Positions 26,299-37,897 are shown, counted from the first letter of the stretch. The stretch is 64,000 nt of DNA from Croceicoccus bisphenolivorans (GCF_001634625.1 NZ_LRSE01000007.1:62001-126000), one strand, 5' to 3'. The notes: generated by a model not told the origin, from the letters alone. A program made the numbers and translations.

Positions 26299-27320
26299 TG
26301 TCCGCGCTCCTTCAGCTGCGCATCAAGGCGCGGGAACACCTTTCGCACGTTCCCTTCGAAGATCGCGTGGCGTTCCTCGTCGGTAATGTCGAGCGCGTCG
26401 ACATAGCGCTTGGTGTCATCGAAATAGTGGCCGGTCTGCGGATCGATGCCGCGCACCGCGCCCACCATCTCGCTGCCGAACAGAATGTTCTTGTTGTCGA
26501 TCACGTCGGCCAGCAGGTCGATGCCCGGCTGGTGATAGACGCAAGTGTCGAAGAACACGTTCTTCATGATGTATTCGTCGAGCGACGGCTTCTTCAGCAT
26601 GTCGGCCAGCCCGCGATAACGCCCCCAGTGATAGGGCACCGCACCGCCGCCGTGCGGAATGATGAAGCGCAGGTTCGGAAAGCGGCTGAACAGGTCGCCC
26701 TGCATCAGCTGCATGAAAGCGACGGTGTCAGCCGCGAGGTAGAAGCCACCGGTTGCGTGCATCGCCGGATTGCAGCTGCCCGAAACGTGGATCATCGCCG
26801 GTACATCCAGCTCGCACATCGCTTCGTAGATGGGGAACCAGTACTCGTCGGTCAGCGGCGGATGTTCGAAGTGTCCGCCGCCCGGATCGGGGTTCAGGTT
26901 GCAGCCGATGAAGCCCATTTCCTCGACACAGCGGCGCAGTTCTTTCACGCTAGCGGCAAGGTCGGCCTTGGGGCTCTGCGGCAGCATGCAGACGCCGACG
27001 AAGGTTTCGGGAAACAGCTTCGTGACGCGGTAGATCAGGTTGTTGCAGTGCTGCGCCCATTCCTCGGAAACCTGCTGGTCGCCGACATGGTGGGCCATGG
27101 CCGATGCGCGCGGGCTGAAGATCGTCAGGTCCGCACCGCGCTCCTTGATCAGGCGCAGCTGGTTGTCCTCGATCGTCTGGCGGATCTCGTCATCAGAGAT
27201 TTCGGGGTACGGCGGAGGCGTCTTCCCTTCCTTGAAAGCGGCTTTCTGCGCCTCGCGCCATTCGTCGTGCGCCTTGGGAAGGACAGTGTAGTGGCCGTGG
27301 CAGTCGATGATCATGGTCAT
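26295..27320 (-). CDS. ligJ: 4-oxalomesaconate hydratase
   Basis: LigJ hydrates 4-oxalomesaconate to 4-carboxy-4-hydroxy-2-oxoadipate. The 341-residue amidohydrolase-fold protein starts IIDCHGHYTVLPK with the metal-binding His-x-His. It has LTIFSPRASAMAHHVGD, MIHVSGSCNPAMHATGG and FIIPHGGGAVPYHWGR, all typical. The ATG at 27320 overlaps the upstream stop as ATGA. Confidence 0.93.
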   Translation of the reverse strand: MTMIIDCHGHYTVLPKAHDEWREAQKAAFKEGKTPPPYPEISDDEIRQTIEDNQLRLIKERGADLTIFSPRASAMAHHVGDQQVSEEWAQHCNNLIYRVTKLFPETFVGVCMLPQSPKADLAASVKELRRCVEEMGFIGCNLNPDPGGGHFEHPPLTDEYWFPIYEAMCELDVPAMIHVSGSCNPAMHATGGFYLAADTVAFMQLMQGDLFSRFPNLRFIIPHGGGAVPYHWGRYRGLADMLKKPSLDEYIMKNVFFDTCVYHQPGIDLLADVIDNKNILFGSEMVGAVRGIDPQTGHYFDDTKRYVDALDITDEERHAIFEGNVRKVFPRLDAQLKERGQ

Positions 27321-28183
27321 CAGATCTCGTTCCTGAATTCGGGAGTTTCGGTAATTGCGGTGATTTTCGCGTCGTAGCCGGATGGCGGGGCGGAGATGCC
27401 GAGACGGCCCAGCCCTTCCTGCCACTGAACGGTTCCGTCAGTCATCATCGGGCTGATACCCAGATCGCGCAGCATGACGCTTGCCTCGTACATTTCGGCA
27501 GAGCGCCGCCCGCCGTGCACCATCATACGGTCGAGGTTGTAGTCGGCCCGTTCGGCCCAGGTCATCTTCCGCTCGCTGGCATCGAGTGAGGCAAGCACCT
27601 CTTCGGTAACGCCGGCGACGTGGGCGGCGATCATCATTTCGGCGGTCAATGCCTCGATGCCCTTCACCATGATCGAGCGGACGAGCTTGATCGAGGACGC
27701 ACGCCCGATCTCCTCACCCACTACTCGGACATTGGTGAAACCGGCACCGGTCAACGCTTCGGCTGCCTCTGCCGCGGCAGGCCCGGACACGAGCAGCGGC
27801 ACCGCAGTGCGCGCAGGCTCCACCGGAGCAAGCACGGCCACATCGACATAGCGACCCGCGCCGCCGTCTATCGCGGCAGCAGCCTTCCGCTTCGTTTCGG
27901 GGGCGACGGAATTGCAGTCGCAGAACAGGGCGTCCGTTTTCAGCAAAGGAGCCGCCGTTTGCGCAGCAGCAAGCGCGCTGTCCGCAGTTACGAGCGAAAG
28001 AACAAGGAAAGCGCCTTCGATAGCCTCGGCAGCGCTTGAAGCAGCATTGACGCCGATGGAATCCATCGCACCGCGCCGCGCATCGTCGATATCAAACGCA
28101 CAGGCCTTCGCCCCCCACCCAGCGGCGCGAGCGAACGTGTATCCGGCTTCCCCGAAACCGATCAGGCAAATCCCGTTTCCCAT
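27320..28183 (-). CDS. NAD(P)-dependent 3-hydroxyacid dehydrogenase-like protein (DUF1932)
   Basis: First gene of the leftward lig operon, 287 residues. It has a Rossmann start ICLIGFGEAGYTFA, the beta-hydroxyacid dehydrogenase segment DCNSVAPETKRK, and a DUF1932 C-terminal helical domain with the conserved Lys in SSIKLVRSIMVKGIEAL. It belongs to the 6-phosphogluconate / 3-hydroxyisobutyrate dehydrogenase superfamily. It is coupled to ligJ by ATGA. No known step of the 4,5-cleavage pathway needs it, so its substrate is open. Confidence 0.8.
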   Translation of the reverse strand: MGNGICLIGFGEAGYTFARAAGWGAKACAFDIDDARRGAMDSIGVNAASSAAEAIEGAFLVLSLVTADSALAAAQTAAPLLKTDALFCDCNSVAPETKRKAAAAIDGGAGRYVDVAVLAPVEPARTAVPLLVSGPAAAEAAEALTGAGFTNVRVVGEEIGRASSIKLVRSIMVKGIEALTAEMMIAAHVAGVTEEVLASLDASERKMTWAERADYNLDRMMVHGGRRSAEMYEASVMLRDLGISPMMTDGTVQWQEGLGRLGISAPPSGYDAKITAITETPEFRNEI

Positions 28184-28248
28184 GGCGCCGGAACGTGTCG
28201 CCCCATACGCTGCTTGGCCAATGAATAGCGCGACCAACCGATAATATT

Positions 28249-28261
28249 TTACGAATCGTAA
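28249..28261. promoter_or_regulatory. LysR-type T-N11-A box upstream of the leftward lig operon
   Basis: TTACGAATCGTAA is a perfect 6-1-6 dyad with the T-N11-A spacing of LysR operators. It lies 65 bp upstream of the first gene of the lig operon and overlaps the stop codon of the LysR-type regulator gene itself. It is the best candidate operator for that regulator. Binding is inferred. Confidence 0.55.
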
Positions 28262-29394
28262 TCCGACGCAGCTTCCCTCAACAGTTGCATCAGCACCTCT
28301 TGCGGGCGGGTCGGTCGCCAATCGGTTCGGGTCGTGATGCCGATGGTGCGGCGCACCTCTACCGGCGGTTCGAACGTTTCCAGCAATCCGCCCTCCAGCT
28401 CGACCCGCAGCTGGTCCGCCGATGCCATGGTCAGCATGTCGGATTTCAACAGCAATTGCCGCACTGTCAGGATCGATCCGCACGTGATGTGCACGGCTGG
28501 CGGCTCGGTTCCGCCACGGCGCATCATGTCTTCCCAGAAATGCCGCAGCGGCGTGTCCCTGCCGGGCAGTGCCCAATGATAGCGGGCAAGATCGTCGGTG
28601 CTGGCACCGGCCACGAATGCCGGGTGGCGGGCACGACCGATGATCCGGGGCCGGTCCAGAAATACTGGTTCCTGCTGAAGATCCTCCGAATCCTCGCGCA
28701 GCGCGCCAAGCATCATGTCCACCACGCCGTCGCGCAACGGACCGGACAATTCGGCATGACTCCCTTCGAGCACGACTACCTCGACATCGGGAAACCGCGT
28801 GGCGAAGGCGAGCAACACTTCCGGCAGCCAACGTGCGCGCGACAGCGGCATGGCACCCACCGTCACGCGACCTGCCGCCTTGCCCTGCCAGCGCGCGACT
28901 TCGTCCAGCCCGTTGACGAGTTCGGCTCGCGCCAGGCTGAAGGCGCGGGCGCGGCGCGCCCCGCCAGCGGTCAGCGTCACGTGCCGCCCGCGCTTTTCCA
29001 CCAGCCTTTGCCCCAACGCGACGGAAAGATCCGAAACCGCCCGATGCAGTGAAGCAGACGACAAACCCGTCGCCTGCGCCGCACCGGCGTAACTGCCTGC
29101 CTCCGCCAGTGCCAGAAAGGCACGGACCTGCGTCGCCGTAACACGGCGCGAGCCGATGAGGTCCAGCGCGACTTCCGCCCTCGGGACGAGCAATCGGGCT
29201 GGCTCCGTCGCTGTCATGCCGCCTGCCCCCCGCTCGAACAGCACGCAGCCGAGGGTCTGCTCAAGCCGGGCAATCGCCTGTGTCAAGGCGGGCTGCGTCA
29301 AGTTTACCTGACGGGCCGCACGGGTCACCGTGCCGGTTTGCGCCGTGGCGACAAGCGCGGCCATGTGCCGGATATTGGGAAAACTGGCATCCAT
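28249..29394 (-). CDS. LysR-family regulator with two N-terminal HTH domains (LigR candidate)
   Basis: Ordinary LysR proteins are near 300 residues; this one is 381. Residues 5-65 form a winged HTH (AARQVNLTQPALTQAIARLE). Residues 87-145 form a second (VRAFLALAEAGSYAGAAQAT, then ASLHRAVSDLSVALGQRLVE). A LysR substrate-binding domain follows from about 170. It lies between the two lig operons, so control of both by a ring-cleavage intermediate is likely, as LigR does in SYK-6. Orthology to LigR itself is not proven. Confidence 0.85.
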   Translation of the reverse strand: MDASFPNIRHMAALVATAQTGTVTRAARQVNLTQPALTQAIARLEQTLGCVLFERGAGGMTATEPARLLVPRAEVALDLIGSRRVTATQVRAFLALAEAGSYAGAAQATGLSSASLHRAVSDLSVALGQRLVEKRGRHVTLTAGGARRARAFSLARAELVNGLDEVARWQGKAAGRVTVGAMPLSRARWLPEVLLAFATRFPDVEVVVLEGSHAELSGPLRDGVVDMMLGALREDSEDLQQEPVFLDRPRIIGRARHPAFVAGASTDDLARYHWALPGRDTPLRHFWEDMMRRGGTEPPAVHITCGSILTVRQLLLKSDMLTMASADQLRVELEGGLLETFEPPVEVRRTIGITTRTDWRPTRPQEVLMQLLREAASDYDS

Positions 29395-29407
29395 GCCGGA
29401 ACGATTA

Positions 29408-29421
29408 GCATTATCTTATGC
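29408..29421. promoter_or_regulatory. Dyad in the LysR gene / ligK divergent promoter region
   Basis: GCATTATCTTATGC has four-base inverted ends (GCAT/ATGC) and an AT-rich centre. It lies 14 bp upstream of the LysR-family start and 85 bp upstream of ligK. It may be the regulator's own operator, but it does not share the core of the stronger box at 28249. Confidence 0.3.
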
Positions 29422-29505
29422 CATGCGACAACTTCGCATTGGCAGGGGCGGCGGCTTGCGCCCATGCCGCGATGGCACACGAACGCAACTTAAGGAGAGC
29501 AGGCT

Positions 29506-30180
29506 GTGGGTGGCATTGTCGTCCAGAACATCGAACGCGCTGACAGTGAGGTGATCGACGGGCTCGCCAAGTGCGGCGTCGCAACCGTTCACGAAGCGCA
29601 GGGCCGCACGGGCCTTCTCGCCAGCTATATGCGCCCGATCTATAGCGGCGCGCGCATTGCCGGTTCCGCCGTCACGATCAGTTCCCCTCCGGGTGACAAC
29701 TGGATGGTCCACGTCGCCATCGAACAGATTCAGGCAGGCGACATCCTGCTGCTCGCCCCCACCTCCCCTTGCGAAGACGGATATTTCGGCGACCTTCTGG
29801 CCACCAGTGCGCAGGCACGCGGTTGCCGTGGCCTGATCATCGACGCCGGTGTTCGCGACGTGCGCGACCTGACGGAAATGGACTTTCCGGTCTGGTCCAA
29901 GGCGGTCTTCGCGCAGGGCACGGTCAAGAACACGCTGGGCAGCGTGAATGTGCCTGTCGTCTGCGCCGGAGCCGCGGTGAACCCCGGCGACGTGATCGTG
30001 GCCGATGACGACGGCGTTGTCTGCGTACCGCGCGATAAAGCCGCCGAAGTTCTGAAGGCCGCACAGGCCCGCGAAGCGAACGAGGGCGAGAAGCGAGACA
30101 AGCTCGCCTCAGGCGTGCTCGGCCTCGACATGTACAAGATGCGCGAGCGTCTGGCCGAAATGGGGCTGAAGTACGTATAA
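29506..30180 (+). CDS. ligK: 4-carboxy-4-hydroxy-2-oxoadipate aldolase / oxaloacetate decarboxylase
   Basis: LigK performs the last step, splitting CHA into pyruvate and oxaloacetate. The 224-residue class II aldolase of the RraA-like fold has [28 protein letters not shown], and the metal and active-site segment [14 protein letters not shown]. The GTG start is fixed by AAGGAGA at 29492-29498. It is the first gene of the rightward operon ligK-ligU-ligI. Confidence 0.93.
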   Translation: MGGIVVQNIERADSEVIDGLAKCGVATVHEAQGRTGLLASYMRPIYSGARIAGSAVTISSPPGDNWMVHVAIEQIQAGDILLLAPTSPCEDGYFGDLLATSAQARGCRGLIIDAGVRDVRDLTEMDFPVWSKAVFAQGTVKNTLGSVNVPVVCAGAAVNPGDVIVADDDGVVCVPRDKAAEVLKAAQAREANEGEKRDKLASGVLGLDMYKMRERLAEMGLKYV

Positions 30181-30237
30181 TGCCCCGCCCCTTCAGCAAA
30201 AGTGGGAACCGGTTTTGCGCCCGGAAGGGGCGGTAAG

Positions 30238-32182
<1,945 letters not shown>

Positions 32183-32213
32183 TCTTCGGGCACTCTCTCT
32201 TCAGCCCGAAGTG

Positions 32214-32253
32214 AAAGGGCCCCGCCTGCCGATGCAGACGGGGCCCTTTCTTT
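32214..32253 (+). terminator. Rho-independent terminator after ligI
   Basis: An 11-bp perfect stem, AAAGGGCCCCG paired with CGGGGCCCTTT, encloses a 14-base loop and is followed by CTTT. It separates the convergent ligI and pobA genes and may act in both directions. Confidence 0.88.
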
Positions 32254-32297
32254 GGAGAGACCGTGATATTCAGGGTGTCCGGATCAGGCAGGTATAA

Positions 32298-33467
32298 TCA
32301 GACAGGCAGGCCCACGTAGTTCTCGGCAATCGAGATCTGCGCCGCACGGCTGTTGGCGATGTAATCGAGCTCGGCGACCTGCATCGCACGTTCGAACGCG
32401 CCATCTTCAGGGAAGCGGTGCATCAGCTTGGTCAGCGACCAGCTGAACCGTTCCGACTTCCACACGCGGGCAAGCGCACGATCCGAATAACCGACGATGG
32501 CATTGTTGTCCTGCTTGCGAAAAAACGCGATCAGCGCATCGGCTGCGTAATATACGTCGCTTGCTGCAAGGTTCAGGCCCTTTGCGCCGGTCGGCGGAAC
32601 GATGTGTGCGGAATCTCCGCAAAGCATCAGCCGCCCATGCCGCATCGGTGCAAAGATGTAGGAACGAAGCGGCGCGATCGACTTCTCGATGCTGGGGCCG
32701 CGCGTGATGTGCGCTGCTGCTTCGGGGCCAAGGCGGATCGCCAGTTCATCCCAGACCTGATCATCCGACCAGTTCTCTACCTTGTCGGTCAGCGGAACGT
32801 CGATGTAATAACGGCTGCGCGTTGCGCTGCGCATGCTGGCAAGCGCGAAGCCGCGTTCGTGGTTGGCATAGATCAGCTCGTGATTGCACGGCGGAACATC
32901 GGCCAGAATGCCAAGCCAGCCGAACGGATAGACCCGCTCGAAATGCTTGCCGACGGTATCGGGGATCGCCTTGCGCGAAGGGCCGTGGAAACCGTCGCAG
33001 CCGATGATCATGTCGGCGTCGATCCGGTGATCGCTGCCGTCTTTGCTATAGGTGACATAGGGGGCGTCACTCTCGATATCGTGAAGCGCGACATCGCCAG
33101 CCTCGTAGATGACGGCAAGATCGCGCTCATCGCAGGCTTCCATCAGGTCGCGGGTCAGTTCGGTCTGTCCGTAGACCATGACCTGCTCTCCAACCAGGTC
33201 TCCCATGTCGATGCGGATCAGACGGTCGCCATCAGCCAGGTTGAACCCGTCATGCGGCAGGCCTTCTTCCTTCATCCGTCCGTCAAGGCCGAGGCGGTTC
33301 ATAAGGTCGACCGTGATCTTCTCAAGGACACCGGCGCGAATCCGACCCAGCACGTAATCGCCGGTCTTGCGTTCGAGCACGACGCATTCGATCCCTTCGG
33401 CACGGAGCAGATGGCCAAGCAAGAGCCCGGCGGGACCGGCTCCAATAATGCAGGCTTGCGTTTTCAC
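32298..33467 (-). CDS. pobA: 4-hydroxybenzoate 3-monooxygenase
   Basis: PobA hydroxylates 4-hydroxybenzoate to protocatechuate using FAD and NADPH. The 389-residue protein has the FAD motif CIIGAGPAGLLLG, LERKTGDYVLGRIRAGVLE, the DG motif IIGCDGFHGPSRK, and the second FAD motif LMLCGDSAHIVPPTGAKGLN. The GTG at 33467 has GGAAGGAAA upstream. It feeds the lig pathway and is divergent from an AraC regulator gene, as pobA-pobR pairs usually are. Confidence 0.94.
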   Translation of the reverse strand: MKTQACIIGAGPAGLLLGHLLRAEGIECVVLERKTGDYVLGRIRAGVLEKITVDLMNRLGLDGRMKEEGLPHDGFNLADGDRLIRIDMGDLVGEQVMVYGQTELTRDLMEACDERDLAVIYEAGDVALHDIESDAPYVTYSKDGSDHRIDADMIIGCDGFHGPSRKAIPDTVGKHFERVYPFGWLGILADVPPCNHELIYANHERGFALASMRSATRSRYYIDVPLTDKVENWSDDQVWDELAIRLGPEAAAHITRGPSIEKSIAPLRSYIFAPMRHGRLMLCGDSAHIVPPTGAKGLNLAASDVYYAADALIAFFRKQDNNAIVGYSDRALARVWKSERFSWSLTKLMHRFPEDGAFERAMQVAELDYIANSRAAQISIAENYVGLPV

Positions 33468-33562
33468 GGCATTTCCTTCCCCGTTTTTTCCTGCTTCCAA
33501 AATGGCTAGATCACGAAACGAAGCACAGGGACGGATTGGAAAATCTATGGTACTATCCGGAC

Positions 33563-34417
33563 ATGAAACCGGATGTCGCCTCGATTCCCCGTTTTGCCCT
33601 TTATGGCGAAGATCTGGGCGAACATTTCGAGGAACTGGTGCATTGTGAAACGATCGCCAGTCGCAGTCGCAGGTACGATTGGGAAATCGCACCGCATCGC
33701 CACCCAGCGCTTTGCCAAATGCTCTTGCTGGGTAGCGGGAGCGTCGATCTGCTTTTGGCGGGGCATGGCTCGCAGCGGATCGGGCCAGTCCTCATCGTCG
33801 CCCCAGAGGGCGTAATCCACGGCTTCCACTTCAGCCGCGATGCGCAAGGGTATGTCGTTACGCTATCGGAAAAGTTCGTGCGCGAATTCGCCGATGACAA
33901 CGTCCTTGCCGAATTGCTTTCGCACGCGGACGTTCTTTCCTTCGATGTGGAAACGGCATCGCGCCTGTCGGCGGTTGCGCAGCAGATCCTGTTTGCCGCT
34001 ACCGGAGGCGCGCGACCGGAACTGCTGCGGCGCGCGCTTGCCGAAGCCTTCATTCGCATCGCAGCCGAAGTCAGCGGCGACGATGTCGGCACGCATTGCG
34101 ACACACTCGTCCAGCAGTTCCAGAAACTGGTGCAACAGCATCTGCGGCGGCAGCGCAAACTGGGATTTTATGCGCAAGCGCTCAACTGCACGGAACGGAC
34201 ACTTTCGCGCCGCGTGCACGGTGCGCTGGGGGTTAGCCCCGGCCAGTACCTCAACGACAGGATCGCCGCCGAAGCTACACGGCTGCTTCGCTTTACCAAC
34301 GCGAGCTGCAACGACGTGGCTGACGAACTTGGCTTTGTCGATCCGTCCTATTTCTCGCGGTTTTACACCAGAATGACGGGCCGCCGTCCCAGTGCGGTCA
34401 GGGGGAGCGAGGGCTGA
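33563..34417 (+). CDS. AraC-family regulator, probable activator of pobA
   Basis: The 284-residue protein has an N-terminal cupin-like sensing domain (HRHPALCQMLLLGSGSVDLL) and a C-terminal AraC double HTH. Helices are in FYAQALNCTERTLSRRVHGA and NASCNDVADELGFVDPSYFS. It starts 95 bp from pobA in the opposite direction, the classic PobR arrangement. An ATG at 33536 would add nine residues. 4-hydroxybenzoate is the likely effector by analogy. Confidence 0.85.
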   Translation: MKPDVASIPRFALYGEDLGEHFEELVHCETIASRSRRYDWEIAPHRHPALCQMLLLGSGSVDLLLAGHGSQRIGPVLIVAPEGVIHGFHFSRDAQGYVVTLSEKFVREFADDNVLAELLSHADVLSFDVETASRLSAVAQQILFAATGGARPELLRRALAEAFIRIAAEVSGDDVGTHCDTLVQQFQKLVQQHLRRQRKLGFYAQALNCTERTLSRRVHGALGVSPGQYLNDRIAAEATRLLRFTNASCNDVADELGFVDPSYFSRFYTRMTGRRPSAVRGSEG

Positions 34418-34448
34418 CTATCAAGCAGCGTCTCGAAATGGTTTCACC

Positions 34449-35483
34449 TCACCGTTCCGGAAGCAGAAGACTACCATCGCCGTAACTGTAGAAGCGGTAT
34501 TGCATCGCGATGGCATGGGCATAAGCAGCCTGCATCCGTTCCAGCCCCATCAACGCGCTGACCAGCATGAACAGAGTCGATTTCGGCAGGTGGAAATTGG
34601 TCATCAACCCATCGATCGCGCGAAAGCGATAGCCGGGCGTGATGAAGATCGCGGTGTCGCCCTCGAACGGACGGATCACACCGTCTTCGCCTGTCGCGCT
34701 TTCCAGCAGGCGCAGGCTGGTAGTGCCGACGGAGATGATGCGGCCCCCTTCGGCCCGCACTGAATTCAGCCGGTCAGCCGTTGCGGCATCGATGCGGCCC
34801 CACTCGGCATGCATCGCGTGATTGTCGGTATCGTCGGCCTTTACCGGTAGAAACGTCCCTGCGCCGACATGTAACGTCAGCGTCTCTCGCTTGATGCCTG
34901 CCGCGTCCAGCGATGCGATAAGCGCCGGCGTGAAATGCAGCGCCGCTGTGGGGGCGGCCACGGCCCCGTCCTTTTCGGCGAACATCGTCTGGTAATCCTC
35001 GCGGTCCGCTTCGTCCGTGGCGCGTTTGCCTGCGATATAGGGCGGCAGCGGCATGCGTCCTGCCCGTTCCAGCAGGATTTCGACCGGCTCGTCACCCTCG
35101 AAAAACAGCGTGAAACTGCCGTCGGCATGGCGCTCCTGCGCTGTGGCGGTGACATCGGCGGGAAATTCGATCCGGTCCCCTTCGCGCAGTCGCTTGGCGT
35201 TGCGAATGAAGGCCTGCCAGCGGCGCAGATCGATCCGCTTGTGCAGCGTCGCGCCGATGCGGGCCTCCCCGCGCATACCCTCCAGCTGGGCCGGAATGAC
35301 GCGGGTATCGTTGAAGACCAGCACGTCGCCCGCGCGCAGCGCCTGCGGAAGATCACGCATCGTGCGGTCCGCAAACGGCTTGTTCCCGTCCACGACAAGG
35401 AGCCGTGCCGCATCGCGCGGGCGCGCCGGGCGCAGCGCGATCCGTTCTGGCGGAAGTTCGAAATCGAAAAGGTCAACACGCAT
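34449..35483 (-). CDS. queA: S-adenosylmethionine:tRNA ribosyltransferase-isomerase
   Basis: QueA builds epoxyqueuosine on tRNA from SAM. The 344-residue protein starts [20 protein letters not shown] and contains [29 protein letters not shown], and the ending [19 protein letters not shown]. These are diagnostic. The neighbouring leftward cyclophilin gene ends 42 bp upstream of its start. Confidence 0.94.
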   Translation of the reverse strand: MRVDLFDFELPPERIALRPARPRDAARLLVVDGNKPFADRTMRDLPQALRAGDVLVFNDTRVIPAQLEGMRGEARIGATLHKRIDLRRWQAFIRNAKRLREGDRIEFPADVTATAQERHADGSFTLFFEGDEPVEILLERAGRMPLPPYIAGKRATDEADREDYQTMFAEKDGAVAAPTAALHFTPALIASLDAAGIKRETLTLHVGAGTFLPVKADDTDNHAMHAEWGRIDAATADRLNSVRAEGGRIISVGTTSLRLLESATGEDGVIRPFEGDTAIFITPGYRFRAIDGLMTNFHLPKSTLFMLVSALMGLERMQAAYAHAIAMQYRFYSYGDGSLLLPER

Positions 35484-35525
35484 CGGCCAGCCGCCTAGCT
35501 GGCCCGATGCGCGTTGGGAAGGTGG

Positions 35526-36299
35526 TTACTGCGCCACTTCGCCGTCGGCCGCATCGCTGGCGACGTCGCCACTGATAGGCGCCGAAAGCATGTCGGCCGT
35601 GATCTTGCCCGTCATCGGCGTGGTAACGGGCGGGGCAAGGTGCTGGCTGCCCAGCGATGCCTGCAGGATGCGCGTCGGATTTACAGGCGGCTGACCGCGC
35701 TGGATCTGGTCGACATATTGCATGCCGGCAATGACGCGGCCGAAGTTGGTGTATTTCCGGTCCAGCTGCATGGTGGGATAAAACACGATGAAGAACTGGC
35801 TGTTGGCCGAATCGTCGTTCCCGCCTTCTCGTGCAGCGGAAACCGTGCCGCGCAGGTGCGGTACGCGGTTGAATTCGGCCGTGAGATCGGGAAGCTGCGA
35901 TCCGCCCTGCCCCGTGCCGGTCGGGTCGCCGGTCTGCGCCATGAACCCTTCGATCACGCGGTGGAAGATCACCCCGTTGTAGAAACCCTGCCGCGTCAGC
36001 GTCTTGATCCGCTCGACATGATTGGGCGCCCAATCGGGCTTGAGCCGGATGGCAACACGACCACCGTTTGACAGGTCCAGGAACAGGACGTTGTCAGGAT
36101 CGCTCTGCAGCGAGGTATCGATCACCCAATAGGTCGCGGGATCGATCGCCGGAGTGGTTGCGGTTGCCACGGCGTCCTCGCTCGTCGCAGCATCGTCCTG
36201 CGCATGAGCGGCACCGGCTGTGAGCGTTGCGAAGCCAAGCGCGATGCCGGCCACCAGTGACTTGGCCATTACGGCACGGGTCTTGAAACGCGAATTCAT
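35526..36299 (-). CDS. Periplasmic cyclophilin-type peptidyl-prolyl isomerase
   Basis: The 257-residue exported protein has a signal peptide (SLVAGIALGFATLTAGAAHA). The cyclophilin domain shows NGVIFHRVIEGFMAQTGDPTGTGQGG, SANSQFFIVFYPTMQLDRKYTNFGRVI (split by DD), and GMQYVDQIQRG. It catalyses proline cis-trans isomerisation in the envelope. ATG 36299 is preferred; ATG 36311 is possible. Confidence 0.87.
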   Translation of the reverse strand: MNSRFKTRAVMAKSLVAGIALGFATLTAGAAHAQDDAATSEDAVATATTPAIDPATYWVIDTSLQSDPDNVLFLDLSNGGRVAIRLKPDWAPNHVERIKTLTRQGFYNGVIFHRVIEGFMAQTGDPTGTGQGGSQLPDLTAEFNRVPHLRGTVSAAREGGNDDSANSQFFIVFYPTMQLDRKYTNFGRVIAGMQYVDQIQRGQPPVNPTRILQASLGSQHLAPPVTTPMTGKITADMLSAPISGDVASDAADGEVAQ

Positions 36300-36393
36300 C
36301 TGTTGAAACAATCCCGAAAATTAGCTTGCCGGGCCGATTAGCCCGAAGAGCCTGACATGACAATGAATGGGATGGCGGTACATCACACGACGA

Positions 36394-36906
36394 TCAGTAG
36401 TCGCCCTTGCGTCCCTGCGCCTCAACCCGTTCTATCACTTCGCTACACACCGACGGACTAACAAAGCGGGTAATGTCGCCGCCGAACTGGGCGATTTCCT
36501 TCACCAGCTTGGACGCGATCGGTTGTAGCGACACGTCCGCCATCAGGAACACGGTTTCGATGCCGGGATCGAGTTGCTGGTTCATGCCCGCCATCTGGTA
36601 TTCGTATTCGAAGTCCGCCACCGCGCGCAGGCCGCGAACGATGACTTTTGCGTCCATCTTCTGCGCGAACTTGATCAGCAGTGCGTTGAAACCGACAACA
36701 CGCACATTGTCGAGGCCGAGCTCGGCAACTTCCCGCTCCACCATCGCTATGCGTTCTTCGGGCGTGAACATCGGGTTTTTGGAAGGATTGGTGGTCACCC
36801 CGATAATCAGTTCGTCGACCAGCTTCGACCCGCGGCGAATGATGTCGCGATGCCCCAGCGTGATCGGATCGAACGTCCCCGGATAGATCCCGATATGCTT
36901 GCCCAA
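36394..36906 (-). CDS. coaD: Phosphopantetheine adenylyltransferase
   Basis: CoaD makes dephospho-CoA from phosphopantetheine. The 170-residue nucleotidyltransferase has IYPGTFDPITLGHRDII with the T/HxGH motif, the region KVIVRGLRAVADFEYEYQM, and ISSTxxR-type end replaced here by FVSPSVCSEVI. It sits in a leftward cluster with ispA and xseB. Confidence 0.93.
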   Translation of the reverse strand: MGKHIGIYPGTFDPITLGHRDIIRRGSKLVDELIIGVTTNPSKNPMFTPEERIAMVEREVAELGLDNVRVVGFNALLIKFAQKMDAKVIVRGLRAVADFEYEYQMAGMNQQLDPGIETVFLMADVSLQPIASKLVKEIAQFGGDITRFVSPSVCSEVIERVEAQGRKGDY

Positions 36907-36952
36907 TCCCTTGCCCCTTGATCTATTGTTGCCGAGCGAAACGCCGCGTTTC

Positions 36953-37897
36953 CTAGCGATCCCGCTCTACGATATATCGCGCGATGGCGCGCAGCACTTC
37001 GGCCTCGTCGCCGTGATTGGCAAGATGGCCAATCGCCTGATTTACCAGCATTTCCGCCTGTTCCCGTGCACGATCGGCACCAAGCAGCGAAACGAAAGTC
37101 GCCTTGCCTGCATCCGCGTCCTTGCGCAGCGCCTTGCCGGCCAGTGCCTCGTCACCTTCGTGATCCAGCAGGTCGTCCGCGATCTGGAAGGCCAGCCCGA
37201 TGTCGCGGGCATAGCTTCTGAGATGCGTGCGACCCTCTGGCGGCACGCGGCCAAGTATCGCGCCCATTTCAACCGAAGCGCCAAGCAGCGCGCCGGTCTT
37301 CAACTGCTGCAGCCGTGTCACGGTGTGAAGATCGAAACCTTCCTCTCCCGACCCCGCCTGTTCGGCCATCATGTCCATCATCTGGCCGCCGGCCATACCG
37401 TCCATCCCGCTGGCGCGGGCCAACGTCGCTACCAGTTCCGCCCGCACGAACGGATCGGTCGATACTTGCGCGCTGACGAGGATGTCGAAAGCCAGGGCAT
37501 GAAGCGCGTCTCCCGCAAGAACAGCGGTCGCTTCGTCGAATTCGAGGTGAACGGTGGGCCTTCCATGACGCAAGTCGTCATCATCCATGCAAGGCAGGTC
37601 GTCGTGGATCAGCGAATAGACGTGGATCGCCTCCACCGCGCAGCCGGCGCGCACGGCGGCATCGCGCTTCACGCCGAACATCTGCGCCACTGCCGTCAGC
37701 AGCAGAGGCCGCAGCCGCTTGCCACCGCCGATCGCGGCGTGTCGCATGGCGAGGAACAGCTGCTTGCGGGCATCTTCCGGCACCGGAAGAAGCAGGTCGA
37801 AATGCTTGTCGACATCCTCTCGCATCGCGGCAAGCGCGTTGGCGAGCACATCGGTAGATACGACCCCTTCGACTCCCATCGGTTCAGGCGCCTTCAT
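36953..37897 (-). CDS. ispA: Polyprenyl (farnesyl) diphosphate synthase
   Basis: IspA condenses isoprenyl units to farnesyl diphosphate. The roughly 314-residue protein has GGGKRLRPLL, the first Asp-rich motif IHDDLPCMDDDDLRHG, KTGALLGASVEMG and the second Asp-rich motif FQIADDLLDHEGD. ATG 37897 overlaps xseB by 14 bp; ATG 37879 starts just after the xseB stop and is almost as likely. The xseB-ispA order is standard. Confidence 0.9.
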   Translation of the reverse strand: MKAPEPMGVEGVVSTDVLANALAAMREDVDKHFDLLLPVPEDARKQLFLAMRHAAIGGGKRLRPLLLTAVAQMFGVKRDAAVRAGCAVEAIHVYSLIHDDLPCMDDDDLRHGRPTVHLEFDEATAVLAGDALHALAFDILVSAQVSTDPFVRAELVATLARASGMDGMAGGQMMDMMAEQAGSGEEGFDLHTVTRLQQLKTGALLGASVEMGAILGRVPPEGRTHLRSYARDIGLAFQIADDLLDHEGDEALAGKALRKDADAGKATFVSLLGADRAREQAEMLVNQAIGHLANHGDEAEVLRAIARYIVERDR

